DNA of 64,000 bases from Antitrichia curtipendula (taxonomy: Eukaryota; Streptophyta; Bryopsida; Hypnales; Leucodontaceae), in NCBI GenBank assembly GCA_951230915.1, contig OX579634.1, positions 48,683,570-48,747,569 on the forward strand. Direction: 5' to 3'. Positions 35,534 through 45,906 of the stretch are shown here, piece after piece; within the stretch, counting starts at the first letter, position 1, and every line of letters begins with the position of its first letter. Both the position numbers and the translations under genes were made by a program. The notes under the pieces are model-generated. The model was not told the origin of the DNA. It worked only from the letters and a program-made list of their open reading frames with translations, and searched no databases.

Positions 35534-36537
35534 ATCAAATTCATTTTTGGGAAAAATAAATTGTGTTCTATGCACTTGCGCAAAAGTAGTGCACTATGAA
35601 CTCACCTAGAAGGTGGATATATTATTATTGTTGAAAAATCTTTTGAAGGATTGTGTAACTTTAGTACAAGAACTTGTTTGTCACTTGAAATTTTGGCCTT
35701 CAAATTTGCATTTAAGGGTCAGTAATAGTTCTCAAACCCCCCCAAAAGGCCAAAGTAGACACCTCATCGGGGGATATTTAAAAATAGCAAACTAATTTTA
35801 TAAATATTCAAAAAATCATGAAATATTTGTGACTATTACATGTACCTTCAATTCAAATTTCAGTAAGAAAAAGATTATGTCGCAAAAGTTATAGCCCAAA
35901 AACCATCCGCCCACGACTAAGGGGACAAAAAATAGTACAATTGTTTCCTACAATCACCCAAGTCCTCATTCCAATCGTTGCAAGATAACCTTTACATATA
36001 GGTTGACAACTACTCCACATCAAAATTCAAAATATGCAATCTGAGCAAAAAAATTCTAGATACAATGGTGCTTGGTTAGCATCAATACTTTGGGCTACAA
36101 AAAAGTGTTGACCTTATCCAAGCATTGAACATAAACAAACACTCCATTTGCATTAAATTTCCCTAATTCTAGTGGTTGCAACTTTGGAGGTGCTTTTCCA
36201 ACCAAGCTTTTGGTACACTAACCAAATGCCTTTCTAATTGATAAGCAAGATTGGCAATGATGAAAAGAAAAAGTTGACCATATGCAAGCACTTGACTTTA
36301 ATCAAGCTCATAATACATACTTTGGACAAAAGGGGAGTGGGGTTGTGATCTTATCCAATTGTTGCTCTTACAAAGGATGACGCCAACCAAGCACCACTGT
36401 ACCTAGGCACAGTGCATCCACGATCTAGACGATGGATGGCACAGGAAATTTTGCATTGCACTTTAGGCCAAGCAACTCTATCATCTTCCTTTTGGAGGCA
36501 AACAATTACTTACCACTAGTATACTGCACACTTATGG
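35534..36537. other. Intergenic DNA with a partial copy of the 733-bp family
   Basis: 35590-35955 resembles the right half of 21068-21800 (AAGGGGACAAAAA, CCTACAATCACCC). The rest shows no gene. Confidence 0.5.
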
Positions 36538-36541
36538 TTAA

Positions 36542-37421
36542 CCCTTTAGTGACCGGTCGACCACTTTGTAGTCGATTTTGGGACTCTTGGTCTAATGCTA
36601 TTCAAAACACATTTGATCACAAAAAACTCAAATAGTAACGCAATTAGAGTGTCTTCATGCGCTTCAAACAAAACCAATTTTAAGGAAGTTGGAGCATTGA
36701 TGAATTAGCTATGAGGTTGCAAACTCAAATGGCCTGGACCTTCAAATGGAAAGTGTTCAACAAAAATACAAAAAAATGTCAACCAAATTGTGAGATTTTT
36801 TGTAACTTGATGTCTTGAAAAGGCATAAGTGTTTCTTTGTAATCTCATGAATGCCCAAAGTAAACTTATGCATTGGTATTTATGTAGCGCAATTTCTAAA
36901 GGGTCATTCAAATCATTGATTTTTGAGAACTAAAAAAAGCAATTCAAACTCCAACAAGGCTCTAGAAGCAAACATGATGTAGAGGTACATTTCACTTTCT
37001 TCAATGTACCAAATCTGCACATTTTAGAAGGGTATTCGCATTGATGACCATTGATGACCATTTTTTGTAAACTTCAAAAATTTGTAACTAATTTCACAAA
37101 GCTTGAAAAAATATGAAACGACTTGGATTAGATGCCTATTCTACTTGTCTTTTATGGAAAATTTACTAAAAAAAAATTAAAAGATGTTTCACCTCCCAAA
37201 AATTCAATTTTAGTCCTTAAAAGGTTCATTTATGGACCTTCTACCTTATTTATAGAGATTTGTACCGTTGGATGAGTTTGATTTTTTGTTAGGTTGAAGA
37301 ATCTCCCTTATGAAAACACCTTATACGGTTTGATCTAAGACTACATCTTTAGAGTGGCCACAAAGTTCACTTTCTTGAAAAACTACGCCCGCCCCCAGAA
37401 TCAACCACGGTTACTAAAGGG
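36542..37421. mobile_element. TTAA-flanked element of 880 bp (piggyBac-like ends)
   Basis: TTAA (36538-36541, 37422-37425) encloses CCCTTTAGTGACCG and, reverse complemented, CCCTTTAGTAACCG. Interior non-coding. Confidence 0.78.
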
Positions 37422-37562
37422 TTAATACAACATTCGACTTGACAAAAATCAACATCTCACAAATCAATTGGTCTACTTTATCTAAAACTGGTATCTTCCA
37501 ATTGGTTCAAAAATAATAATTGCCTTCATCACAATGTTATAATTTTTTCATACTTTGCTAGA

Positions 37563-37820
37563 AATGTCATATTCATTAATTTGGGACATTTTGGGACTTT
37601 CAAATTTTGATCTAAAAGTTTTAGGAGGCCTCCTAAAATTGAGCTCAACATATTTTTTGTACACATGTCCTCACCTAAAAGGAGGAATTTGTGAGGGAAA
37701 AAATCTTAGAAGTTCAAACTAAATCTGATACCTTCAAATCTAGTTTAAGGTAACTTTTTGGGTTTTAGGTGGAGTACAAAGTGGGACACCTATTTTCTCC
37801 AAATTAACAAATATGGCGTT
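37563..37820. mobile_element. MITE with 4-bp TSD (TAGA)
   Basis: The ends AATGTCATATTCATTAATTT and, reverse complemented, AACGCCATATTTGTTAATTT are flanked by TAGA (37559-37562, 37821-37824). Interior homologous to 29592-29840. It abuts the 3' end of the DEAD-box copy. Confidence 0.87.
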
Positions 37821-37831
37821 TAGAGCTCATG

Positions 37832-38944
37832 CTAGTGGTTTGCAAATACAATGTCATTTATCTGTGGTGGACGGTCTGGTATTGATGTTGTTTTAAATTT
37901 GGATGCTTCATGCCGAGCAAGCTCCAGAGGAACGGAGTTGTTGCTTTGTACCAACATTTGTTTAAGATCATAGAAGACATTGGAGTCGTGAAGAGTCAAG
38001 AACGTTGTAGCAAGACTTGTCTTGCCAGCACGACCAGTACGTCCAATATAATGAGTATACATTTCAATGTTTCCAGGCATGTCATAATTGACAACATGCG
38101 CTACATCCGGAATATCAATACCGCGACCGGCAACATCCGCGGCAACCATGCAATTGAACCTCTTGTTTTTGAACCCATCCAAGCTTACCTCCCATTGCTC
38201 CTGAGTCTTGCCTCCTTGAAGAGTAGTCACTTGGTACCCATTTTTATCAAGTTGTCTAGACAATGAATCTGCAGTTTTCTTTGTATTTACAAAGATTATG
38301 GTTGTTTTGTCACTCGTTGTGTTCACAACACGGCATAATCTATCCAATTTATCACCCTCTTTGACCATTATCACCCGTTGTGTGATAAGATCTATAGCCT
38401 TGCCCGCAGTTCCAATTGTTATCACAATAGGATTTCGAAGATACTTCCGTGCTAGACGCTCCACTATACGTGGCATGGTTACGCTGAACATATATGTTGT
38501 CTAATAAATTTTCTGAATATTAAGTTCAACATCTTCATTTTCAGGTTTCAAATTATTTGAGGGCATGGCATCCAAAACTCCCATAACCTGCGGCTCAAAC
38601 CCTATGTCAATCATACGATCCGCCTCATTCAACACCACATAGTTGCACTGGTTGAGAACAGCGTACCTCCTTTCCAAGCAATCAAGAAGCCTTCCAAGTG
38701 TGGCAATCACAACTTCACACCCCTTTCTCAACTTGAAGCCTTGTTCTTCAGTGGATTGACCACCTACAATTGACACAACACAAATATCAAGAAAATGTGC
38801 ACATTTCGTCTTCATATTGCTGCACAAGTTCTCTTGTTGGCGCCATGACCACTGCATAAGGACCTTCCGCCTCAATTTCCTCTGTCATAGGAGGAAGCTT
38901 GGAAATGTATGCCAGCATGGGCAACACAAATGTTGCTGTCTTTC
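37832..38944 (-). pseudogene. PRP28: DEAD-box RNA helicase copy, PRP28 (U5 snRNP) type, decayed and truncated
   Basis: Read on the minus strand from [15 protein letters not shown] (just after the P-loop) to the C-terminal end. Motifs in order are APTREL (Ia), [17 protein letters not shown] where TPGR is expected, NEAD where DEAD is expected (II), SVT where SAT is expected (III), IIFVNTKK (IV), [12 protein letters not shown] (V) and [11 protein letters not shown] where HRIGRTGR is expected (VI). The [15 protein letters not shown] and ENEDVELN context is typical of PRP28/DDX23/RH21, the helicase that swaps U1 for U6 at the 5' splice site. Stop codons and frame changes occur (stop after NIQKIY near 38501; frame change near 38830). 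No introns interrupt about 370 codons, so a retrocopy is likely. The N-terminal half is missing because an LTR begins right at the P-loop. Confidence 0.85.
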
Positions 38945-40122
38945 TGTCGTAGCACAGGATAAGCAATTCTCATGTTATATTCCCAAAAACCACTCTAAAG
39001 CATAACAAAGTGACTCTAAAGATCGAACCCACGAGATTCTGTGAAGTATCTAGCCTTATTAACGAACTAAGCCAAGTCAGTAGTAATATCCATCTTTTCC
39101 GGTCCTCTTTCTATGGCCGGAAGTTCAAACACCCAGAAAACAAAGGACCGGATTCTTTCTATCTTCTGATTCCAACCAATCTTCCGGTTATTGAATCCAA
39201 CACAACCCCAGGACCCTATCTCTTCCGGTTCGGGTATCCGTCTAGGCCAATCCGCTCTAGACAACTCACAACCATTTCCTCTCCTATCCGGTTTGGTTTT
39301 ACCTCTGTTTAGCCATCAGAGGGTTCGCCGCTTGCTTTTGAGAGTGGTAGGCCCACCACACCTTCCGTGACTTATAGTGGCTGAAGACCCACTTTCCTAA
39401 TCTCTTCCTTCCTAGGCTAGTACGGATCCGGTTTGGCCCTTCACAGCAGTCCAGATCGCAATCCGGTCCACTGGTCACACAAAGACCCCCCGTACAATCC
39501 TCTCAATACTACAACGACCTTGATGTCATCCTATTCCGTGCGAAGCTAAGGCGGTTACAAGTGTACCCGTCCGTTCCAACGTCAACTAGAATTCTTCCGT
39601 TTACCGCTAAGATGGCGAGACCTCACAGGAGATTGGACACTCAACCGGATTTCTCACCCAGGAGTTCTAGCGCGACTAAGGAATCCCTCCCTATCCGCCT
39701 AGCCTAACAATGGCTTTCTCATCCGGAATCTCAAACTCTAGAAGCGCTGAGGCACTGAAGTTCACTCCCAACTCTATCCTATCCGCTCACATGCACTTAG
39801 AACCAAGAAAAACACCAAGGGGAGAAATCCCAACGCATCCGCTCGTGCTTTCCGAACTCCCTCACGCACAATTCTACCAAAACATGGGAGAACGTACAAC
39901 AAGAAAGTACAAAGAGAGGACACAAAGAAAAATGTAGAAGGAAAGACTTCCAGTCCTCAGCACAAGGACTGAATTATATACACTTTGAGAACTTCCAAAA
40001 ATAACAAAAGGCAAAAAGAGCCGTTAAAAGTCAACCTAAATCCGGATCCTAACTTCCGGTCCTCCTAACACTACCGGATCGGATTACTAATCTGGATCCG
40101 TTCCTATCCTTCCTAACTTATT

Positions 40123-41763
40123 CTACATCGCTATCCCGCGCCCCAACGAAGGACTCTTGGGCTCCGCCTCCAATTGCTCGAAGACTTCTTCCAAGTTCCT
40201 GTTCCGCTCTCCGGCCATCGGATCTGGCATGTCAGAACCGGGAGAGTCTTCGATGTTGATCGGCGCGGTCTGGGAAGGCTGACTCGGCTTTGACTGCGGA
40301 GTCTGGTCCCTTCCTTCCCTTGGGTCTGGCACTTCCGGAAACGATTCCGGCATGGAGATGTCCGATAGGTGGACCCTCATCGATCCGGTCAGCTTCTGTG
40401 TACACTCCTCCATCCGGTCCGCCGCTCCTCGTGCTAAGACCAAATTCTTCTCCACCTGCTCGGAGAAGTCAGTCAAGATCCGAACTATCCGGGTACCGGA
40501 TAGTTTCTTCTCCTCCAAGACCTTCTCGTCGAAGAGTCTGGCCCTGACTGCCACGCTTCCGGTCTCACCGAAAGTCGCCTTCACCGATTCCGCCACCTTC
40601 TGCGTCTCGTCCGCCATTATCCGGGTGGCGGCCATGTCTTCCTTAAAGGTGGCCACTTCCGCCTTCAACATGTCGACCTCCTCTTGAAGTCGACGGATCT
40701 CTGCTTCCCGCTTCTGGATCTCGACCGGATTGGTGATGCACTCCGCTACCTTCCCTGGCAACTTGCTATCCGGTGTTGCCTGCACCAACTCTCCGATCTG
40801 GATTAGGACGATTCTCTTCGCCTCCCAGTCCAGGCGGATGTCGACGAGGATCTTCACCAAGTTCTCGAACGGGTCGACCGGTCCCTTCTTCGAACAGCCT
40901 GCCTTCTCCCCTTCCGGTGTCTTCTCCTTTCCGGTTTTATCACCGAGTGGAGATCCTCTTCCGGTCGGAGACGTCGTCTTGTGCCGCTTGGGCTGCCTCT
41001 CCGCCTCTTCTTCTTCATCTTCTTCTTCTTCTTCGGTCTCGGATCCGGTTTCCTCTTCCTCCTCGTCCGTTTCCGATTCTCCGTATTTCAAGAGATTTTC
41101 CTGGGCCTTCCATTCCTTCTCTTCCGAGTCTAAAAGGAGCTGGTGTTGCTCATAGAGGTGGAAGAGGTAGAGACACACGGGTGTCGGCCTACTCCTTCCG
41201 ACCCTCGTCGCCAACTGGGCCACCAGATCGAACATGATCCGGGCCCAGTCCGCTTTCCGGTCACCGCTCAGGGCACCGAAAATAGTGTTGCCGAGGGTGA
41301 TTGTCACCCTTGTCGGCTTCTTCGGATGGAGGATCGGGATCAGGAACTGTAACAGTTTTCGGTGCCGGTCGTCGATGCAGTCTTCCACCGTGTATCCGTC
41401 CTTGGGGTTGACCGCTCCTCGGAACTTGCCCCGGACGTACTCGTCCTTCCGGTTTGCCATCCCGTGGCCTCCTGCCCGGAACTTATAAACCTCCCTCCAG
41501 ATCTCTTCCGTCCATTGATGTGGAACACAGCGGATCGTGTTGTCGAACTGGTTCGTCCACTTCCCCTGGATCTCCTTCACCATCCGCTCGTCCTTAAAAC
41601 CCTAGGGTTTGTCGAGCAAACCCTGGCACCCCATCCGGTTGAGATCCAACCGGAGCATCTCCATCTCCTCCTCTGTCGAAGGGAGAACCGGAACGACCTT
41701 CCGGAGTTTGACCGGAGCCGACGACGTGGATGGGCCTGGTCTGTTCCGCCTAAGCTGCGGCAT
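40123..41763 (-). pseudogene. LTR-encoded ORF (ORF0), copy A
   Basis: Sense-strand ORF inside the 3' LTR, starting at ATG 41763 (MPQLRRNRPGPSTS) downstream of the TATA box. One in-frame TAG (41604-41602) sits where copy C has Trp; after it the frame runs to 40123. Conserved blocks shared with copies C and D are a globular N-domain (LQFLIPILHPKKPTRVT, NTIFGAL, CLYLFHLY), an acidic stretch, a coiled-coil-like region (IRRLQEEVDMLKAEVATF) and a segment SGTRIVRILTDFSEQ. The tail differs from C and D (ends SPSLGRGIAM). I recognise no enzyme motif. It resembles in style the uncharacterised 'putative plant transposon protein' domains found in plant retroelements, but that is only an impression. Confidence 0.8.
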
Positions 41764-42034
41764 GGACACAGACTAGATCTAAGACAGTCCTTTCCGATTC
41801 TACCTCACACAGTCCTAGCCGCACGTCCCGTTCTCACGTTCTCTCTCCGATCTCAATCGGAATCCTGCACAGCGATCGGTACGCAACCGGAAACCTACCC
41901 TGCAACACACCTCTAACACTCGCACACTCACGCACACACGCGAACACTCACACAGCGCCGAAACACGAGGAGCGCGACAAAACACTCTCACCAAACGGAG
42001 TTTGGAAAAAGGAGTGCGACTGAGGAGGTGCTGG

Positions 42035-42044
42035 CCTTTTATAG
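42035..42044 (-). promoter_or_regulatory. TATA box of LTR-A
   Basis: CTATAAAAGG on the minus strand, about 270 bases before the ORF0 ATG and about 300 bases inside the LTR. It is consistent with transcription starting upstream of ORF0. Confidence 0.6.
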
Positions 42045-42348
42045 TCTCTCCTGACCTAAAAGCAGTCATGATGACGTTTACCGGTCCGGTCCCACCAATC
42101 CGGTCTAACCCTAATCCGGTTCTATACCCCCAATCCGGTCCACTGCTACTTCCGGACAAGGATCCGATTCCAATCCGGTTCCTGGGTGTCACCACTAGGA
42201 TTGGATTCGTTTGAACTACTCCACTGTTTCAATGTCTTTCCTAATTTTCCGTCCTCTGCTGTTTCTAGACAAAACCTAGATACTAATCGATAGTTTCCGT
42301 TCCGTTTTCTAGATAAACAACTAATAACCAAAAATTCGGACTGCGACA

Positions 42349-42364
42349 TTACCCCTTCCTCATC
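42349..42364 (-). other. Polypurine tract of the gypsy element
   Basis: GATGAGGAAGGGGTAA on the minus strand immediately before the 3' LTR start TGTCGCAG. Confidence 0.8.
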
Positions 42365-42531
42365 TGTGAGCGTCCTGGCGAGCATTACGCGGAATCCTCT
42401 GAAGAGGTAGCAGCGGTATATTTCTTCACCCTCGATCCATTCACACGAGTATCCAGCCACTGGCCATGCAAGTTCTCAAGTTGCACGGATCCGTTCAAGA
42501 ATACCTCATTGACCCGGAAAGGTCCCATCCA

Positions 42532-45500
42532 TCAAGTATGTAATTTACCTGGGAAATCCTTGTGACGGTTGTCGTAAAGGAGCACCAGACCGCCTTCTTG
42601 GATTCCGTGGTTGGCCGGAAGTTTCCGGTCGTAAACTTGCTTCCGCTTATCCTGGACTTCTAGCGTCCTCTTCAAAGCAGCATTCCGGATTTCTTCCAGG
42701 TCTTCAATTGCCAGAAGTCGAGGAAGTGTGTCCGTCCTATGTTCTGCATTTCGAGCTACAATGACACGGAATGTCTCCACTTCTAATTCCACTCCATGTA
42801 CTGCATTTTGGCCAAAGACCAAAAAATATGGCGTCTGTCCGGTTGTACTCTTTTCTGTGGTATTGTACGCATGGACCGCCGAAGGTAGTTTCCGATCCCA
42901 ATCCGTCTTGTGAGCGGAAACCATCTTGTTCAAGGTCTTACCAACAATTCCATTCGCCCTCTCCGTCAATCCGTTCGCCTTCGGATTATAGGGAGTCGTC
43001 TTCCGGTGCTTGATAAGATATTTGGTAGTAAGGTCGACGATGACATCGTTGAGGAAATGGGTCCCCCGATCACTGACCAATTCCAATGGGTGTCCAAAAC
43101 GCATGAGGATCTCCTCAAACAGAAAGGTCGCGGAAGTCTGAGCATCATTCTTTCGTGTTGCCTTGGCCTCCACCCACTTGGTCGCGTAATCCGTGGCTAG
43201 GATAATGTACCTCTTCTTTCTGGCACTGACCAGAAAGATGGGTCCAATAAAATCTATCCCCCATTTCTCGAATGGAGCTAGAGGAATGATCGGAGTGAGC
43301 GGCCAGTGGTTCCGGAAGGATGGCGCTCCTGTCCGTTGACACTGATCACAACTCCGAACAAAATTCCTAACGTCCCGATGCAAGCACGGCCACCAATATC
43401 CGGCTGATCGGATTCGGTTGACTGTACTTACAAAGGCAAAATGTCCGCCAGAACTTCCGGCATGAAGTGCCCGGATTACTTTCTTCCGGTCCGGTAGTTC
43501 CAGACATCGCCGCAAAACATCATCCGCTCCTAACTTGAAAAGGATTCCCCTAATCAAGGTATAGGGTGCCACTTTTCGCTGGAAAATTTGTTTCTCCTCT
43601 CGACTCATTGGTTCCGGATATCTCGACCATACTAAATAATCTATGATATCTTGATATTCCGAGACTAACTCATCGTTCAGGTGAAAGACTTCTACCAGGG
43701 AAGAATCCGGATTGTCTATCCGAACCGGAATCTCTTGAACTTTCGGAAATTCATCCGGAAATTCTGCGGATACATCCGCTACGGATTCTTTCCCTCTTTG
43801 CCTTGAGAGATAATCCGCATTTGAATTTGCCTTACCAGGTTTAATTATGATTTCATAGTTAAACTCTTGTAAAAGCAAAATCCATCTAGCAATCCTCCCT
43901 GACAAATCCGGTTTATTTACAAGGTATTTCAAAGAATCATGATCTGTGTGAAAAATTACCTTGTAATCGAGTAAGTAATGCCGGAACTTCTTACAGGAAT
44001 ACACCACAGCTAACGCCTCTCTCTCCGTAGTGGAGTAGTTCCGCTCTGCCAAACTCATTTGTCTGCTGGCGTAGTAAACCGGATTCTCTCGCCTATCCGT
44101 GTCGTACTGCCACAGGATTGATCCTAAACACCAACCGGATGCGTCGATGGTAACATGGAAATCCTTGTCCCAATCAGGAACGGAAAGGATCGGAGTTCTA
44201 GCAAGCTGGGTTTTGAGATCCTCAAAAGCCTGTTGCTGTCTTCCGGTCCAAAGAAAATCCGTATCCTTCTTGAGGAGTTCCGTCAAAGGAATAACCTTCT
44301 TCGCATATCCGTCTATGAACCGACGGTAGTATCCTACACATCCAAGAAATCCCCGGATTTCTCTCACGCTCGTGGGAGGTAGCAGGGATAAAACAACCCG
44401 TACTTTCTCCAAGTCCGCTTGCAATCCGGTTTGGCTTACAACGTGACCTAGGAGAATTCCGGAAAACATCCCAAAGAAACATTTCTCGGGGTGCAGCTTT
44501 AACTTGGTCTCCCGGCATTTTTGGAACGTCTTCCGTAAACACTCGAGATGACTTTTCCGGTCACTAAAAACCGCAAAGTCATCTATGAATACTTCAAGGA
44601 AATGTCGAAGAAAATCCTTGAAAATATCCATCATCAGCCTCTGAAAGGTTCCGGGTGCGTTGCATAGCCTGAACGGCATCCGGGTGAAGGCATACGTTCC
44701 CCATTCTGTTGTGAACGTAGTCTTCAGCTGATCGCACCACCGGATGAAAACTTGGTTATAACCGGAAAATCCGTCCAGGAAGCTGTAACACTCGTGTCCA
44801 GCCACATGATCCAGAATGATGTCTGTGAACGGAAGCGGAAAATAATCCTTCTTCGTGGCTGCGTTCAACTTCCGGAAATCTTGACAGACTCGGATCTTAA
44901 CCTTTCCATCCTTTCCTACTTTCTTTGGCACCACCACGATCGGAGAAACCCATTCGGAATTATTGACCGGATAGATGAATCCGGATTCCAATAACCGATC
45001 GATTTCTTCTTTAACCATCAGTGAGTACTTGGGGTTGAGTCGATACTGTCGCTGACGAACCGGATTAGATCCTTCCGTCAAATCGATATGATGCTCTCCC
45101 AAATGAGGGGGAATTCCTTCCAGATCGGATGGCTTCCAAGCAAAGACATCCAAGTACTCCTTCAGGAGTTTCACGTAAGCAGATCTTTCCTTGCCTTTCA
45201 GGAGTCTATTAAGATAGAAACTCTTGCCTGGTTCGACATTCTCCTCTTCGTAATCCGTGGGTGGAACAACCGGTTTGACCTTTTCCGGGTGAACTTCTTC
45301 CGGAATGAAGGTCAAATTTCCCCAGCCTGCCTGGGCTGTACCACTCACTGGCGTTGGAAGATTTCCGGTTCGGATCTGCTGAGCAATCCACTCTGCCGTG
45401 AGCGGAACGCTGGCTTCTCCCAAGGATCGATTTTCCATCACCGGGTTTCGGATCTCTTCCGGTTCAAGCTCTAATACAGCGTCGGAGAATCCAAAGCTTG

Positions 45501-45906
45501 TCTCAGTCTTCCGTTGGAAAGGGTTGACATAATAGCTGGAAGCAGAATCTTCCGGATCCGTCCAATCTGAAGTATAGCCTTCAGACTTGCTGGTTTCTCC
45601 CAAGTGCTTTTCCGTCACCCAAGGAATCCGGATTGAAGGTTTCCCTACTACCAGTTCCTTGGCTCCCCAATCCACTAGTACTCTAGCAGAATACAACCAC
45701 GGTCTTCCGAGTAGCATGGGAAAGGGTCTTCCTTTGGTAACTCGGATGATGATATAGTTGAGCAGATAATCCGTCCCTCCAATCCGGGTTGGCACTTGTG
45801 AAAGCCTTCCAACCGGATTTACTCGAGACTGGTCCGCCATCCGCAGAACTTGTTCCGTCGCTTCAAACGTAGTGAAGCCTAAGTCGAACGCCGTCTCCTC
45901 CAACAT
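42532..45906 (-). CDS. pol: Gypsy pol polyprotein (PR end, RT, RNase H, integrase)
   Basis: A long open frame of about 1,125 codons. It contains the protease C-terminal part (PMLLGRPWLY, about residues 90-100), the reverse transcriptase with YSFLDGFSGYNQ and FIDDFAVFS (catalytic DD, about 440), RNase H (TIDASGWCLG about 588; HTDHDSLKYL about 656), and integrase. Integrase has an HHCC finger (RALHAGSSGGHF ... SCDQCQR) and the D-D-E triad in WGIDFIGP (about 884), VSDRGTHFLND (about 948) and LTERANG (about 985). The frame begins within the protease, after a frameshift relative to the preceding frame. It stops at TGA 42534-42532, in a place where related proteins read Arg-Trp (CGA to TGA). In-frame sequence continues for about 45 codons with WMGPFRV and VNGSRVKKYT. 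Translated as a polyprotein in the parent element and cleaved by PR. Confidence 0.93.
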   Translation of the reverse strand: MLEETAFDLGFTTFEATEQVLRMADQSRVNPVGRLSQVPTRIGGTDYLLNYIIIRVTKGRPFPMLLGRPWLYSARVLVDWGAKELVVGKPSIRIPWVTEKHLGETSKSEGYTSDWTDPEDSASSYYVNPFQRKTETSFGFSDAVLELEPEEIRNPVMENRSLGEASVPLTAEWIAQQIRTGNLPTPVSGTAQAGWGNLTFIPEEVHPEKVKPVVPPTDYEEENVEPGKSFYLNRLLKGKERSAYVKLLKEYLDVFAWKPSDLEGIPPHLGEHHIDLTEGSNPVRQRQYRLNPKYSLMVKEEIDRLLESGFIYPVNNSEWVSPIVVVPKKVGKDGKVKIRVCQDFRKLNAATKKDYFPLPFTDIILDHVAGHECYSFLDGFSGYNQVFIRWCDQLKTTFTTEWGTYAFTRMPFRLCNAPGTFQRLMMDIFKDFLRHFLEVFIDDFAVFSDRKSHLECLRKTFQKCRETKLKLHPEKCFFGMFSGILLGHVVSQTGLQADLEKVRVVLSLLPPTSVREIRGFLGCVGYYRRFIDGYAKKVIPLTELLKKDTDFLWTGRQQQAFEDLKTQLARTPILSVPDWDKDFHVTIDASGWCLGSILWQYDTDRRENPVYYASRQMSLAERNYSTTEREALAVVYSCKKFRHYLLDYKVIFHTDHDSLKYLVNKPDLSGRIARWILLLQEFNYEIIIKPGKANSNADYLSRQRGKESVADVSAEFPDEFPKVQEIPVRIDNPDSSLVEVFHLNDELVSEYQDIIDYLVWSRYPEPMSREEKQIFQRKVAPYTLIRGILFKLGADDVLRRCLELPDRKKVIRALHAGSSGGHFAFVSTVNRIRSAGYWWPCLHRDVRNFVRSCDQCQRTGAPSFRNHWPLTPIIPLAPFEKWGIDFIGPIFLVSARKKRYIILATDYATKWVEAKATRKNDAQTSATFLFEEILMRFGHPLELVSDRGTHFLNDVIVDLTTKYLIKHRKTTPYNPKANGLTERANGIVGKTLNKMVSAHKTDWDRKLPSAVHAYNTTEKSTTGQTPYFLVFGQNAVHGVELEVETFRVIVARNAEHRTDTLPRLLAIEDLEEIRNAALKRTLEVQDKRKQVYDRKLPANHGIQEGGLVLLYDNRHKDFPGKLHT

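Larger units (their letters stand above)
38945..42348 (-). repeat. 3' LTR (3.4 kb) with internal ORF
   Basis: Starts TGTCGCAGTCCG and ends GCTACGACA on the minus strand (TG...CA). The polypurine tract lies directly upstream. It contains a TATA box, an ORF of 547 codons and about 1.2 kb of further LTR after the ORF. The PRP28-like copy follows directly. Confidence 0.88.

Noticed and set aside
39010..39937. Plus-strand open frames repeated at 49609-50536
   Set aside because: Identical because they lie in the two LTR copies; antisense to the element and without domain.
41362..41916. Plus-strand 184-codon open frame
   Set aside because: Antisense shadow of ORF0 and its leader in LTR-A.
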